Of a stretch of 64,000 bases of DNA, positions 40,041 through 49,349 are shown one piece after another; position 1 is the stretch's first letter, and each line of letters opens with the position of its first letter. The notes beneath the pieces were generated by a model, which was not told where the DNA came from, made no database searches, and worked only from the letters and a program-made list of their open reading frames with translations. The DNA is taken from assembly GCF_000308615.1 (NCBI RefSeq), contig NZ_BAGB01000040.1, positions 124,001 to 188,000 on the forward strand. Reading direction: 5' to 3'. The DNA is from Nocardia jiangxiensis NBRC 101359 (GTDB lineage Bacteria; Actinomycetota; Actinomycetes; Mycobacteriales; Mycobacteriaceae). Made by a program: the position numbers and the translations under genes.

Positions 40041-40892
40041 ATGAGATCCGATACCTTCGCCGTGCCCGGCGCCACCATCTACCACGAGATCCGCGGGACG
40101 GGCCCGGTCCTGCTGATACTGCCCGGCGGCGGGGGCGATGCCAACGGGTCCGATGAGATGGCCGAACTGCTCGCACCGCACGTCACCGTCGTCACGATGG
40201 ATGCGCGTGGGTATTCGCGCAGCACGCTCGACAGCGAGCGGCCCGAGCAGCAGCATGTGCGGGTGCAGAGCGAGGATGCGTACCTGCTGCTGCGGCACCT
40301 CACCGACGAGCCCGCCTACGTCGCCGGCGGTAGCGACGGCGCGATCGTCGGGCTCGATCTGCTGGCGCGTCATCCCGACGTGGTGCGCGGACTGCTCGCG
40401 CACGAGCCGCCCTGTTTCGCGGTGCTGCCCGACGCCGAGGAACATCGGGCTTTCGTGACCGAGGTCGCGCATCTCGCGCGCACCGACGGGATCGCCGCCG
40501 CGTCACGGCGATTCCTCGACGGCATCGGCGGCGCGATGGCGCCGTCCCCCGAACCGAGCGACCTCACGCCACATCAAACCGCCATGTGGGCACGGCTGGC
40601 CGTCAACGCGCCCATCATGATGGAATACGAGTTGTGCGAATTCACCTCGTACATCCCCGATTTCGCGACCTTGGCCACGCTGGCCGATCGACTCGTACTC
40701 GCCGTGGGCGCCGACTCGCGCCATCTGCTGCCCGCGCGACCGGCGGCACAGATCGCCGCGCGGCTCGGCCTCGAGGCCGTCGAATTTCCCGGCATGCACA
40801 ACGGCGCGCGCACCCATACGCTCGAATTCGCCGCACGAGTGATCGAGCTCCTGGGGATACAGCGATATGCCAGGGGCGGCAGCATCCAATAG
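40041..40892 (+). CDS. Alpha/beta hydrolase
   Basis: 283 residues. The elbow is A-G-G-S-D-G-A-I-V-G (Ser in G-G-S-D-G), and the catalytic His is in the segment F-P-G-M-H-N-G-A-R-T-H. The oxyanion region is L-P-G-G-G-G-D-A-N-G. This pattern is frequent in actinobacterial hydrolases of unknown substrate. The open frame extends 50 codons upstream but those residues are Pro/Asp-rich and unlike a hydrolase start; the ATG at 40041 is preferred although its ribosome site is weak. An AT-rich operator-like patch precedes it. Confidence 0.83.
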   Translation: MRSDTFAVPGATIYHEIRGTGPVLLILPGGGGDANGSDEMAELLAPHVTVVTMDARGYSRSTLDSERPEQQHVRVQSEDAYLLLRHLTDEPAYVAGGSDGAIVGLDLLARHPDVVRGLLAHEPPCFAVLPDAEEHRAFVTEVAHLARTDGIAAASRRFLDGIGGAMAPSPEPSDLTPHQTAMWARLAVNAPIMMEYELCEFTSYIPDFATLATLADRLVLAVGADSRHLLPARPAAQIAARLGLEAVEFPGMHNGARTHTLEFAARVIELLGIQRYARGGSIQ

Positions 40893-40931
40893 GCTACCGA
40901 GTGTTCGCGTAGCTACGAGGGAGTTTCACCG

Positions 40932-42902
40932 ATGGACAACCCGCACCCGCCCGGAAATCGGCCCATGTCGGTGGCGCCGGACCCCGGTCGGGGTCGGGAG
41001 CCGGAACCGCCCCGGGGACGGCGGCATTCGCTCGCCGATGTGCTGGCGGCGGTCATGTTGCTGCTGGCCACACTGACCTATCTGGGCAGATTGGTGTGGG
41101 GGCTGTCGCAACCCGGCTACGAGATCCAGGCCCGCGATTTCGGTTCGCTGCTGGCCGCGATCATCGCGATTCCCGCCGGGGCGATGCTGGTGACCGGGAT
41201 GAAACCGGCCGTGGGCCGACTCACCGGCGCCCTGGGCGCCGGGGCGATGCTGCTGTTCAACGCGGTGAACCTCACCGGAGGTTCGGTCGACGACGTGATC
41301 GGCAAATACGGTACGTGGGCGGCGATTCCGATCGTGGCGACCACCACCATCGCGATCATCGCGCTGTACCGGGCCTCATGGTCGTCCGAGCAGCAGGTCG
41401 TCGCGGCCGACCGGCGACAGGATCTCGACGAGGAATTCGTCCCGCGCCGACGCGAGGAGGACTTCGATTCGCCTCGCTACCAGGACGATTACCCCGCTCA
41501 GTCGCGTCGCGCGGAGGGGCCGTCGCGGTCCGCGCCCGTGGTCGAGCAGAGCGCCGGTGTGATCGGCGCTCCCGCAGCGGACGACGAGGATGTGCTGCCT
41601 CCCCTGGCGCAGCGCTCACCGTTCGGCGCGCCACCGCGGTCCGCACCCGAACCGCTGCTCGCAGAGCCGTCGCCGGAACCATCCGAGCACGTCAGGCCCG
41701 AGCCCGCACGGCCCGCTCCCGACCGTCCGACGGCCGAGGCAGCGCAGGAGTTCGCGGTGCCCGGCGAGCGTGCGACGCAGGAATATTCGTCGCTGCAACT
41801 GCCGGAGATGTCACTGCCCGAATCGGGGCCGCGGAACGGTCCGGCCGAGGCGTTCACCTCTGAACCTCCGATGCCACCCGAGCAGCACGAACCCGAATTC
41901 GCCGTGTCCGGACCGGCCGGATCGGCCCCGCACCCGCAGCCCACGCCGCCCGGTGAACCGCAGCCGCCTGCGCCGGAACCCTATGTGCCCGAACGTCTCG
42001 CGCCACAGCCCGCCGAACCCGAACCCGCCGGGGGCGGTGCGCCGCAGCAGGTTCCGTTCGCCGCGGCGCAGACTCCGCCCACCGAACCGTTCGCGCAACC
42101 CGATCCGGCGTTGTTCCATGCCGCGACCGATGGCATTCCCGCCGTGCCGCCGGTCGATCCGCCGACCGCGGTGCTGCCGCGTCCGGACTTCACAGCGAAC
42201 CCACAGCAAGCCGGTCCGCCGGTGGTCGAACCGCAGCAGCACAATCCCGCGAACGTCGAACCCGAGCGGCACGACGGGTTCGGCACGCCACCGCCGTTCC
42301 CGCCGTCCAGCGGCGAGCCGTTCCACCCCGGACATGTCATCGCGCCGAATATGCATGCGCCCGAGACCGCCCCGCTGAACATGGGGTATCCGGGTGCGCC
42401 GCAGCCGCCCGCTCCGCCTGAGCCGCAACGTCCCGATGTCCCGTCCCCGCCGCCGCACACTGGATTCGGCGATGGCGCTCCCCCGTATCAGGGCGCTCCG
42501 CAACCCGGCACGCCCGTGCATCAGCCGTTCGGACCGCCGCAGAACAGCCCGTACCCACCGAACGATGGTCAGCAGGGCTCGCTGGGACTACCGCCGGGCA
42601 CCGAACCCATTCCCGCACAGTTCGCTCCGCGTCAGCCGGTGCTGCGTCAGCCCGGCGGCTTCCTCGCCCCGCCGCCGGTCGATCCCGCACCGGCTCCCGG
42701 ATGGCCGCAACCCGGTCCCGGACAGCCGCATCCGGACGGTCGGCGTCCGCAACTGCACGACGTGTCGTCCGCCGAACGGCCCGGTCCGCGCGAGCCGCAG
42801 CCGCCACATACCGAGGACGAAGCACAGCCGCCGGCGTATCTGGATCATCGGCAGTCACCGCCCAAACGCCTCGCACCTCCGCCGTGGGCGCAGGAACAGT
42901 AA
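40932..42902 (+). CDS. Four-helix membrane protein with very long proline-rich tail (paralogue 1)
   Basis: 656 residues. Four hydrophobic segments lie at about 35-60, 70-88, 95-112 and 126-146. The remaining 500 residues are disordered, Pro/Glu/Ala/Gln-rich sequence with no cysteine. It shares with the next gene the helix bundle, the tail type and a nearly identical ribosome site (GGGAGTTTCA-C/G-CG before ATG), so the two are probably tandem duplicates. The architecture recalls mycobacterial DUF5336 (34-kDa antigen) proteins, but homology was not tested. A role at the cell envelope or cell pole is only a guess. Confidence 0.72.
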   Translation: MDNPHPPGNRPMSVAPDPGRGREPEPPRGRRHSLADVLAAVMLLLATLTYLGRLVWGLSQPGYEIQARDFGSLLAAIIAIPAGAMLVTGMKPAVGRLTGALGAGAMLLFNAVNLTGGSVDDVIGKYGTWAAIPIVATTTIAIIALYRASWSSEQQVVAADRRQDLDEEFVPRRREEDFDSPRYQDDYPAQSRRAEGPSRSAPVVEQSAGVIGAPAADDEDVLPPLAQRSPFGAPPRSAPEPLLAEPSPEPSEHVRPEPARPAPDRPTAEAAQEFAVPGERATQEYSSLQLPEMSLPESGPRNGPAEAFTSEPPMPPEQHEPEFAVSGPAGSAPHPQPTPPGEPQPPAPEPYVPERLAPQPAEPEPAGGGAPQQVPFAAAQTPPTEPFAQPDPALFHAATDGIPAVPPVDPPTAVLPRPDFTANPQQAGPPVVEPQQHNPANVEPERHDGFGTPPPFPPSSGEPFHPGHVIAPNMHAPETAPLNMGYPGAPQPPAPPEPQRPDVPSPPPHTGFGDGAPPYQGAPQPGTPVHQPFGPPQNSPYPPNDGQQGSLGLPPGTEPIPAQFAPRQPVLRQPGGFLAPPPVDPAPAPGWPQPGPGQPHPDGRRPQLHDVSSAERPGPREPQPPHTEDEAQPPAYLDHRQSPPKRLAPPPWAQEQ

Positions 42903-43027
42903 CCGACGTCGTCGCCGGGCCCAGCGGGTTGCCCGGACCGCGGTAACGCTGCCGGACGTGCGCGCACCCCTTAGGCTGATCGCGATCCGATTTCAGCATT
43001 TGCGCACGACAGCAGGGAGTTTCAGCG

Positions 43028-44206
43028 ATGGCCAACCCGTATCACCCCGGCCCGGCGCCGATGCCGTCGCCACCGCCCCAGGGTTACGGGTGGCCCGCGC
43101 AACCGGGTGTGCCGCTCGCGCAGCCGGGTTTTTCTTCTGTGGGGCAGACGAATTCGCCGTTCCCCGCGCAGCGTGCGGCCGCACGGCGAGACATATTGAC
43201 CCTCGTGGCTTCGGGTCTGGTGGTGCTGGCTCTGATCGTCGGAATCATCCGGATGTCCATCAGCGATGGCGCCGATTGGTTGACCGACTGGTATGTGCTG
43301 ACGTGGGTCGTCCTCGTCACGACCGCGGTGGGTGGTGCGATACTGGCACTGCTCAACCGCAATCCCGCCGTGGCTCGTCTCACTGTCGCACTCTCGGCCG
43401 GTATGACGTTCATCGGTCCGTTCAGCAATCTCACTGTCGGCCCCTCCTCGTACGACGACGGCCAATACCGGTTCTGGCTGGCCGTACCGGCCACGCTTTT
43501 CGCTCTTGCCGCGATCGTCCTGCTGTACATGACTTCTCGCTTGAACGCAGCGCAATCTGCTGCCAAGCCGAGCGCTCCCGCGGCGCCAGGCTGGCCACAA
43601 CAGCCGCACCCCGGCGTCGCGCAAGGGCCGCAATGGCCGCAGCCTCCGGCGCAGAACCCGCAGCCTCCCACCGGTTTTCCCGCTCCGCAGCCCCCTGCCG
43701 GATATGCTCAGCAGCCCGCGTACCAGCCTGCTGGTTACCCTCAGCCCGGGTTCGCGCCGCAACCGCAACTGCAACAGCCGTCGGCACCTCGGCAGCCGCT
43801 GTACCCGTCGCCGCCACCGCAGCAGCCCGCCGTCAACGCGCCCCAGCCCCCGCCCGCGGATCCGACGATCCTGCGGCAGCCTCCGACTCCGGCCGACAGC
43901 CAGGGCTCGATTCCTCAGCCGCCCAACCCCTTCGGACAGGCACAGAATTCCGGAGCCGAACCCACAGTCCTGCAGCGACCCAGTGCATTCGGCACTCCCC
44001 CCGGCTCTGATACCCCACCGACCGCCTCGCAGCAGCCGGACTCCGCCGCCCAGCCTTCGGCCGCACCACAGCCGAGCAGTACCCCGGCCACCCCGTCGAC
44101 GAGCCAGCCGCCCGTCCAAGCGGGTCCGGCTCAGCCGGCCGCCTCGACCCCCACGCCACCACCCGCCTCGTCAGGTCAGCAGCAACCGCCGTCACCACAA
44201 CACTGA
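43028..44206 (+). CDS. Four-helix membrane protein with proline/glutamine-rich tail (paralogue 2)
   Basis: 392 residues. A 50-residue Pro-rich head precedes four hydrophobic segments at about 54-75, 87-107, 113-131 and 147-168, then a Pro/Gln/Ala-rich disordered tail. Shared features with paralogue 1 are the order of helices, the L-x-R-N/T-P-A-V-x-R-L-T loop before helix 3 (A-V-G-R-L-T-G-A-L in paralogue 1, A-V-A-R-L-T-V-A-L here), and the leader GGGAGTTTCAGCG. The tail is richer in Gln than in paralogue 1. Function unknown. Confidence 0.72.
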   Translation: MANPYHPGPAPMPSPPPQGYGWPAQPGVPLAQPGFSSVGQTNSPFPAQRAAARRDILTLVASGLVVLALIVGIIRMSISDGADWLTDWYVLTWVVLVTTAVGGAILALLNRNPAVARLTVALSAGMTFIGPFSNLTVGPSSYDDGQYRFWLAVPATLFALAAIVLLYMTSRLNAAQSAAKPSAPAAPGWPQQPHPGVAQGPQWPQPPAQNPQPPTGFPAPQPPAGYAQQPAYQPAGYPQPGFAPQPQLQQPSAPRQPLYPSPPPQQPAVNAPQPPPADPTILRQPPTPADSQGSIPQPPNPFGQAQNSGAEPTVLQRPSAFGTPPGSDTPPTASQQPDSAAQPSAAPQPSSTPATPSTSQPPVQAGPAQPAASTPTPPPASSGQQQPPSPQH

Positions 44207-44410
44207 TCCCCGGTCGACTCCCGGTCTCCTTCTCACATCTCTGCACTGAGCAAGCCGACTCGTCGTCGACTCTGTGACAGAGTGGGTCGGTGCCTGCTCG
44301 GGGGCGTCGACGAGGAGGCTGTATGCCGATTGCGCTTCCAACACCTCCGGGTGTCGGAAGCGCGAGCGGACCGACTCATTCGCGCGTGATGCTCGAGACC
44401 GAGGAGTGAT

Positions 44411-44791
44411 GTGAACGGCGGTTGTGTATGCGGCAATATCCGGTTCTCCGCGACCGGCGAGCCGGACTTCCCGCACCTGTGCTCATGCCCGCACTGCCAG
44501 CGACTTTCGGGCGCCCCGGTGATCGCATGGGTCGATTTTCCGGAGAAAGGATTCGGCTGGACCGGGCCCGGCGGCGAGCCGCGGTGGTTCCAGACGTATC
44601 CCGCGACCGAGACGCATCCGGCGATCGAACGCGGCTTCTGCCCCGACTGCGGCGCGAGCGTGGCCTCACGCGGTGACGTCCCGGGCAATGTCGGCGTCAC
44701 GATATTCGCGCTCGACGACCACTCCGCACTCGTCCCCGAGCATCAGTCGTTCAAAGACAACGCCGTCCCGTGGATGGCCCCGCTGGGCTGA
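44411..44791 (+). CDS. GFA (CENP-V type) zinc protein
   Basis: 126 residues from GTG. The zinc ligands of the glutathione-dependent formaldehyde-activating (GFA) fold are all present: G-G-C-V-C-G near the start, H-L-C-S-C-P-H-C in the middle and C-P-D-C-G-A at about 78. Actinomycetes use mycothiol, so a glutathione role is unlikely here. The reaction is unknown. Confidence 0.87.
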   Translation: MNGGCVCGNIRFSATGEPDFPHLCSCPHCQRLSGAPVIAWVDFPEKGFGWTGPGGEPRWFQTYPATETHPAIERGFCPDCGASVASRGDVPGNVGVTIFALDDHSALVPEHQSFKDNAVPWMAPLG

Positions 44792-45040
44792 CGTCCTGCG
44801 GTGCGGGACAGGCCATCCGGGGCCGTCCTGCCCGGGTGTCGTGTGCTTCGCTCGAAGGTGTCGTCACCGCAACGCTTGTCTTTCACGCTCGACCGTCGAT
44901 CTCGTTGCGACACAGCAGGATCGATAGCTGGCCGCGTCGACGTGACATGCCTTCACGGACGATCCGTCAGGTACCCGCGAACGCCTAGCAGAATGGACTA
45001 TCGCCGGATCGACCACACAGGACAACCCCGAGGTACAAAT

Positions 45041-45320
45041 ATGTCCCTCTTCGACGCAGCGACCGCACTGGGAGCCCGCGCGCGGCGCACTTCCGAGAAC
45101 AGTTACGGCGTGCAGGTGAGGAATTGATCCAGATCGACAGGCCGTTCGCCAAGGCCGACAAGGTCGACCTTCCGGCAGTGCTCGCGAAGGTCGGCAGCAT
45201 GGACACTCCGGGCGGCCTCGTCGTGGTGGGTGAGGACATAATGCTGCGGGACGCGCTCCTGCTGAGTGTGGCCCTCGCGTCCGATGACCGCTTCGACGAC
45301 GCCCTCGGTTACGAGGACTC
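45041..45320 (+). pseudogene. Hypothetical gene broken by a frameshift
   Basis: An ATG with GAGG seven bases upstream opens MSLFDAATALGARARRTSEN, which stops after 28 codons. A second frame, displaced by one base and overlapping that stop (TTGA), continues with coding-like codon use (L-I-Q-I-D-R-P-F-A-K-A-D-K-V-D-L-P-A, then G-G-L-V-V-V-G-E-D) and degenerates near 45320. A single indel would join them (Y-G-V-Q-V-E-E-L-I-Q-I-D). I do not recognise the family. Translational coupling of two small ORFs is the alternative. Confidence 0.4.
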
Positions 45321-45374
45321 GAGCGAATCGTCGACGCGGCCAGGCATCCGGGCCGGCAACTCGCCGGATACGAC

Positions 45375-45486
45375 GACGGTTTCCGACCGGCACCGCGGCG
45401 ACCGGCCCGAGCGCGGCGCGCGTGGGTGCCTCGTCCGGCTCGGTGCCGTTGAGGGCGTCCTCGCGGATGCTGTTATCTGTTGCCAT
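45375..45486 (-). pseudogene. Possible 5' fragment of a lost minus-strand gene
   Basis: From an ATG at 45486 the minus strand reads MATDNSIREDALNGTEPDEA and then A-A-L-G-P-V-A-A-V-P-V-G-N-R-R with the third-position GC bias of real genes for about 37 codons. After that the bias and protein character disappear. It faces the broken plus-strand gene, so both may have lost their 3' ends at one junction near 45.33-45.37 kb. No family recognised. Confidence 0.3.
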
Positions 45487-45681
45487 CCAAGTCGGTGGTT
45501 TCGATCGCGGGACTGAACGTACCGTCACGGCCCACCTGCCTCTCGGACAGCGCGGTGTGCCCTCTGCCGGTTCGCGCCGATTCGCATCCGCATTGCCGAA
45601 TCATGTTGCAGCGGTGAGAGTTCGCGTGTGTCGCAGACGCCTGCGTTCTGGGCAGTGAGCTGTTGTCCGGACAGCACCGGG

Positions 45682-45718
45682 TTGACAGTAGGCACTGCCT
45701 CTCATCCCCAGGGATGAG
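45682..45718 (+). promoter_or_regulatory. Promoter-like element with perfect dyad upstream of the GT39 gene
   Basis: TTGACA (45682-45687) is followed after 13 bases by the perfect dyad CTCATCCC-CA-GGGATGAG (45701-45718), which would cover the -10 region. It is about 120 bases upstream of the glycosyltransferase start, so a regulator binding here could block that promoter. Confidence 0.45.
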
Positions 45719-45836
45719 GCGATCACACCGATATGGTCCTGCGGTCGCACCGCGGCTGTGTGCGGCGGGTGATGTGCGGGAGTGCTCGGGCGCGGCAGGA
45801 TCGGGGCACGGCAGGTTTCCGCTAGGAGGTCCAACG

Positions 45837-47285
45837 GTGCAGCTCACGGTGCGGTCCGAGACCCGTGGCCCGGTGGTGCCCGCATTCGCCGGATGGGCGG
45901 TGGGTTCGGTCGCGGCCGTGGTCGGTGTGGTTCATCTGGTGTGCAGTGTGCGCGGTGGTTACTGGTTCGACGAGGCGTACATGGTGGCGATCGGCCGGCA
46001 CCATCTGGCGTGGGGGTCGGCCGATCAGCCGCCGCTGGTCCCGGCACTGGCGGGTGTGCTGGATTGGCTGGCACCGGGTTCGCTTGTGCTGCTGCGGATT
46101 CCGGCGGTGCTGGCGACCGCGGCGGCGGTCCTGGTGGCGGCGCTGATCGCGCGGGAGTTCGGCGGGGATCGGCGCGCGCAGCTGCTCACCGCGGGGGCGC
46201 AGGCGACCGCGCTGTGGGCGAATCTGGTCGGGCACTGGCTCACCCCGTACGCGCTCGAACCGGTGCAGTGGCTACTGCTGATCTGGCTGCTGGTGCGTTG
46301 GGTGCGGGTGCGACAGGATCGGTTGCTGCTCGCGGTCGGCGTGGTCGCCGGGGTGGCCGCGGAGACGAAGTTCCAGGTGCTGCTGTTGTGCGCGGTATTG
46401 CTGGCCGCGGCGGCGGTGTTCGGGCCGCGTGAGCTGCTGCGCCGCCCGCTGTTGTGGGCCGGGGCCGGGATCGCGGCGCTCATCGCCGCCCCGACGTTGC
46501 TGTGGCAGGCGCGTAACGGTTGGCCGCAGTTGCGGATGGGCTCGGTGGTCGCTTCGGAGGCCGAGGCACTGTACGGGGGACGTACGGGTGTGGCGTTATC
46601 GCTGATCACCGTGGGCGGCGTGGCCGGAACGGTGTTGGCGCTGTACGGATTGTGGCGGTTGCTGCGGGCTCCGGAGCTGCGCCCGTACCGCTTCGTGGGG
46701 GTGAGCGCGATCGTGCTGTTCGTCTTCTTCGTCGTCACGGTCGGGCGGCCCTACTATCTGGACGGCATCTACGGTCCGCTGTGCGCGGCGGGTGCGCTCG
46801 GCTTCCAGCAGCGCAGGCTCGCCGGTGGCCGCCGAGGGTGGGTGGTGTGGCCCGCGTACGCGGTCAGTGCCGCCGCGGCCGCGGGAATCGTGGTGATCTC
46901 CACTTCTGCGGCCGATCCCGGTGCGGCACACGCGATTGCGCAGCGGGCCACGCGCACCTACCACGACCTGCCGGAGCAGGATCGCCGCGACACGATCATC
47001 ATGGGCCAGTCGTACATCGTCGCCGCCTACATCGATGTGTACGGCGAGGCCGGACTTCCCCTCGCCTACAGCAGTAACCGCGCCTACGGATATTTCCCCG
47101 CCCCACCGGATTCCGCGCGCAGCGTGCTGTATGTCGGTTCGGACATCGTTGAGCTGCGGGGCCGTTTCGATCAGTGTCGCACGCTGATCGGGGACGATTC
47201 GAGCCAGAAGGTGTGGTGGTGCACGGGCCCGCACGAGCCGTGGCCGCAGCTGTGGCCGCGGCTGCGCCATCTGGGCATGACCTGA
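45837..47285 (+). CDS. GT39/ArnT-type polyprenol-dependent glycosyltransferase
   Basis: 482 residues, GTG start with AGGAGG seven bases upstream. About ten or more hydrophobic segments occupy residues 10-360. The first outer loop has the acidic motif Y-W-F-D-E-A-Y of the dolichyl/polyprenyl-phosphate mannosyltransferase (PMT/ArnT) superfamily, followed by A-D-Q-P-P-L-V-P-A. A 120-residue soluble C-terminal region follows. These enzymes transfer a sugar from a polyprenyl-phosphate donor to proteins or lipids outside the membrane. The acceptor is unknown. It is convergent with the esterase-like gene, four bases apart. Confidence 0.85.
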   Translation: MQLTVRSETRGPVVPAFAGWAVGSVAAVVGVVHLVCSVRGGYWFDEAYMVAIGRHHLAWGSADQPPLVPALAGVLDWLAPGSLVLLRIPAVLATAAAVLVAALIAREFGGDRRAQLLTAGAQATALWANLVGHWLTPYALEPVQWLLLIWLLVRWVRVRQDRLLLAVGVVAGVAAETKFQVLLLCAVLLAAAAVFGPRELLRRPLLWAGAGIAALIAAPTLLWQARNGWPQLRMGSVVASEAEALYGGRTGVALSLITVGGVAGTVLALYGLWRLLRAPELRPYRFVGVSAIVLFVFFVVTVGRPYYLDGIYGPLCAAGALGFQQRRLAGGRRGWVVWPAYAVSAAAAAGIVVISTSAADPGAAHAIAQRATRTYHDLPEQDRRDTIIMGQSYIVAAYIDVYGEAGLPLAYSSNRAYGYFPAPPDSARSVLYVGSDIVELRGRFDQCRTLIGDDSSQKVWWCTGPHEPWPQLWPRLRHLGMT

Positions 47286-47289
47286 TCCA

Positions 47290-48507
47290 CTACCAGTATC
47301 GGTACTGTTTTCCGTCGGTATCGGTGAACAGGATGAGAGCGTCGGCGGCCTCGATATCGGACTGCTGGAGCGGAATATGTCCGGGCACAAGGGGTTCGGC
47401 GGCCTCGACCGGATCGGTGAGGGCGGCGCGCAGGGCCGGTGTCGCGAACAGGGTGCGGCGGGCGGTGGCCTCGGCCAGCAGGCCCTGCAGAGTGTGCGGA
47501 TCGCGGGAGCGGGCGGCATCGGTGGTCACGACCAGATAGCGGTCCCCGAGCACCGAGCCGACCAGTGCGCCGACGCTGCCCCAGCTCACCCCGTCCCGGT
47601 CCGTGGACATCAGGGACCGGGCGCGCTGCAGATGCGCGTTGTGCGCGAAGACCAGGCTCGGGCCGCGGTGGTGTTCCTCGGCGAGGATCGCGAACAGGTT
47701 CTCGGCCATCATCTCCGCGCGCACGCTGCCCAGGTTCCCGACGCGATCGGGTGCGGGCGTGGCCATCACCGCGTGATAGCGCAGCAGTCCCTGGGCGGCG
47801 CGCGCGTGCGCCAGGACGCGGTCGTGGTGCTGTGGGTCGGCTGCGCGCAAGCTCGGCGCGGCCCGTCGCAACGCGCTGACCAGATCGTCCGCGACGACAC
47901 GCAAGGCCCGAGCACGCGCGGAATCGCCGACCGATGCGGCCGGATCGAACATGGCCGACTCAGCGCTCCACTCGGTGTCGCGGCCGACCAACTCGTCGAG
48001 TTGCCCGACCGCGGCGGGACGCAGCGCCTCGGGCAGATGGTCGCGGACCACGGACAGCGAGCGACGCGGGCTCGGTGCGGCGGCGAACTCGACCGGCGCG
48101 TCGAAGCCGTAGAACCGCACCCGATCTCGCGGGGTGCGAGTGGCGTTGTGTGCGCGAAGCCATTGCAGCAGTGCAGGATTGCCTGGGATGGCGCCGAATC
48201 CGTGGCTGAATCCGGTTGCCAGGACGGTGTCGATATCGCTGCTCGCGCCATCGACGTAGTCCTGGACCACCGATGCGGCCAGCGCGTCGGTCTCCAGGGC
48301 GATCGAGCGGTATCCGCGCTCGACGAGGTGGGTCAGGATGTCGTTGCGCAGCAACGGAAATGCCTCGATCCCGTGCACCGGCTCGCCCAGCGCCAGCAGA
48401 GCGGGCGGTTCGGCTCGTGCGGTGAGCAACTCGTCCAGCGCTCGGCCCAGACTCGACGGATCGTCCAGTGGGCGGCCGATCGCGTGCAGTGCGGCGGCTG
48501 TGGACAT
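47290..48507 (-). CDS. Erythromycin-esterase-family protein
   Basis: 405 residues. Family elements are L-A-L-G-E-P-V-H-G-I-E-A-F near residue 45 (most members have G-E-x-x-H-G), A-L-E-T-D-A near 75, F-Y-G-F-D-A-P and V-F-A-H-N-A-H-L-Q. The Glu/His residues expected for macrolactone hydrolysis are present. Members range from macrolide esterases to enzymes of unknown substrate, so resistance is not established. The ATG at 48507 follows AAAGGGGTATTCC. It is divergent from a TioE-type MerR regulator, a common pairing. Confidence 0.82.
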   Translation of the reverse strand: MSTAAALHAIGRPLDDPSSLGRALDELLTARAEPPALLALGEPVHGIEAFPLLRNDILTHLVERGYRSIALETDALAASVVQDYVDGASSDIDTVLATGFSHGFGAIPGNPALLQWLRAHNATRTPRDRVRFYGFDAPVEFAAAPSPRRSLSVVRDHLPEALRPAAVGQLDELVGRDTEWSAESAMFDPAASVGDSARARALRVVADDLVSALRRAAPSLRAADPQHHDRVLAHARAAQGLLRYHAVMATPAPDRVGNLGSVRAEMMAENLFAILAEEHHRGPSLVFAHNAHLQRARSLMSTDRDGVSWGSVGALVGSVLGDRYLVVTTDAARSRDPHTLQGLLAEATARRTLFATPALRAALTDPVEAAEPLVPGHIPLQQSDIEAADALILFTDTDGKQYRYW

Positions 48508-48621
48508 GGAATACCCCTTTCCGGAAAATATCCCCTTTGACGATATCGTTGAAGATTCGAGTGAGGATTTGGTGAAATCGACCTGGTGATTCCGGGTCAA
48601 AACTTCAATCGGAGGTACACG

Positions 48622-49317
48622 CTGCGCCCCGTCGACCTGGCCCGCGAGCACGGATTGTCCGCACAGGCGATCCGCAACTACGACGAGGCGGGCATCCTGC
48701 CGGAGACCGAGCGCAGCGCATCGGGTCACCGGCGCTACACCCCGGTACACGCCCAGGCGCTGCGCGCCTTCCTCGCCCTGCGCCGCGGTCACGGACATCA
48801 GCAGGCGATGGAGATCATGTGCGCGATCAACGACGGTCGGGTCGAATCGGCCTACCGGCTGATCGACGCCACGCACCTGGCGTTGGTCGCCGAACGCGGC
48901 ACCCGCACCGATGTCGCCTCGGCCCTGACCGCACTGTCCGGCACGGCGCCGGCCGGGTTACGCGGTGAGCCGCTGACCGTCGGTGAACTCGCTCGCCGCC
49001 TCGGCGTGCACCCTGCCACACTGCGCACCTGGGAATCGCACGGCATCGTGCGTCCCGACCGGGACCCGGCGACAGGCTACCGCCGATACGGTGCGGATTG
49101 TGTGCGCGATGCGCAGATCGCCCGCGAATTGCGCCGTGGCGGTTATCCTTTGCCGCAGGTCGCCCGATTCCTGGACGCACTGCGCGAGGCCGGTGGAGCC
49201 GAACCGCTGCGGGTATTCCTCGATTCCTGGCAGGACCGCCTGACCTCCCGCGCCCGCGCTCTGCTGGCCGGTGCGGCCCAACTCGACGGCTACCTCACCC
49301 TCCTGGACGGCGAATAG
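48622..49317 (+). CDS. TioE-type regulator with two MerR helix-turn-helix domains
   Basis: 231 residues if started at CTG 48622. Two MerR HTH units follow each other: residues about 2-70 (R-P-V-D-L-A-R-E-H-G-L-S-A-Q-A-I-R-N-Y) and 115-185 (L-T-V-G-E-L-A-R-R-L-G-V-H-P-A-T-L-R-T-W-E). CTG is favoured because GGAGG sits exactly six bases upstream and the resulting L-R-P-V-D-L start is the family's usual N-terminus. The GTG at 48586 would add 12 odd residues and has no ribosome site. It probably controls the divergent esterase-like gene. Confidence 0.82.
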   Translation: MRPVDLAREHGLSAQAIRNYDEAGILPETERSASGHRRYTPVHAQALRAFLALRRGHGHQQAMEIMCAINDGRVESAYRLIDATHLALVAERGTRTDVASALTALSGTAPAGLRGEPLTVGELARRLGVHPATLRTWESHGIVRPDRDPATGYRRYGADCVRDAQIARELRRGGYPLPQVARFLDALREAGGAEPLRVFLDSWQDRLTSRARALLAGAAQLDGYLTLLDGE

Positions 49318-49349
49318 CGAACGTTCCGGCCGTGGGGCGCCACGATGAC

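Larger units (their letters stand above)
44792..45836. other. Low-gene-content stretch with gene fragments and a dyad
   Basis: About 1 kb without an intact recognisable gene. It contains the frameshifted plus-strand fragment at 45041-45320, a minus-strand 5' fragment at about 45375-45486, and a promoter-like dyad at 45682-45718. Nothing else is visible on either strand. Confidence 0.5.
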
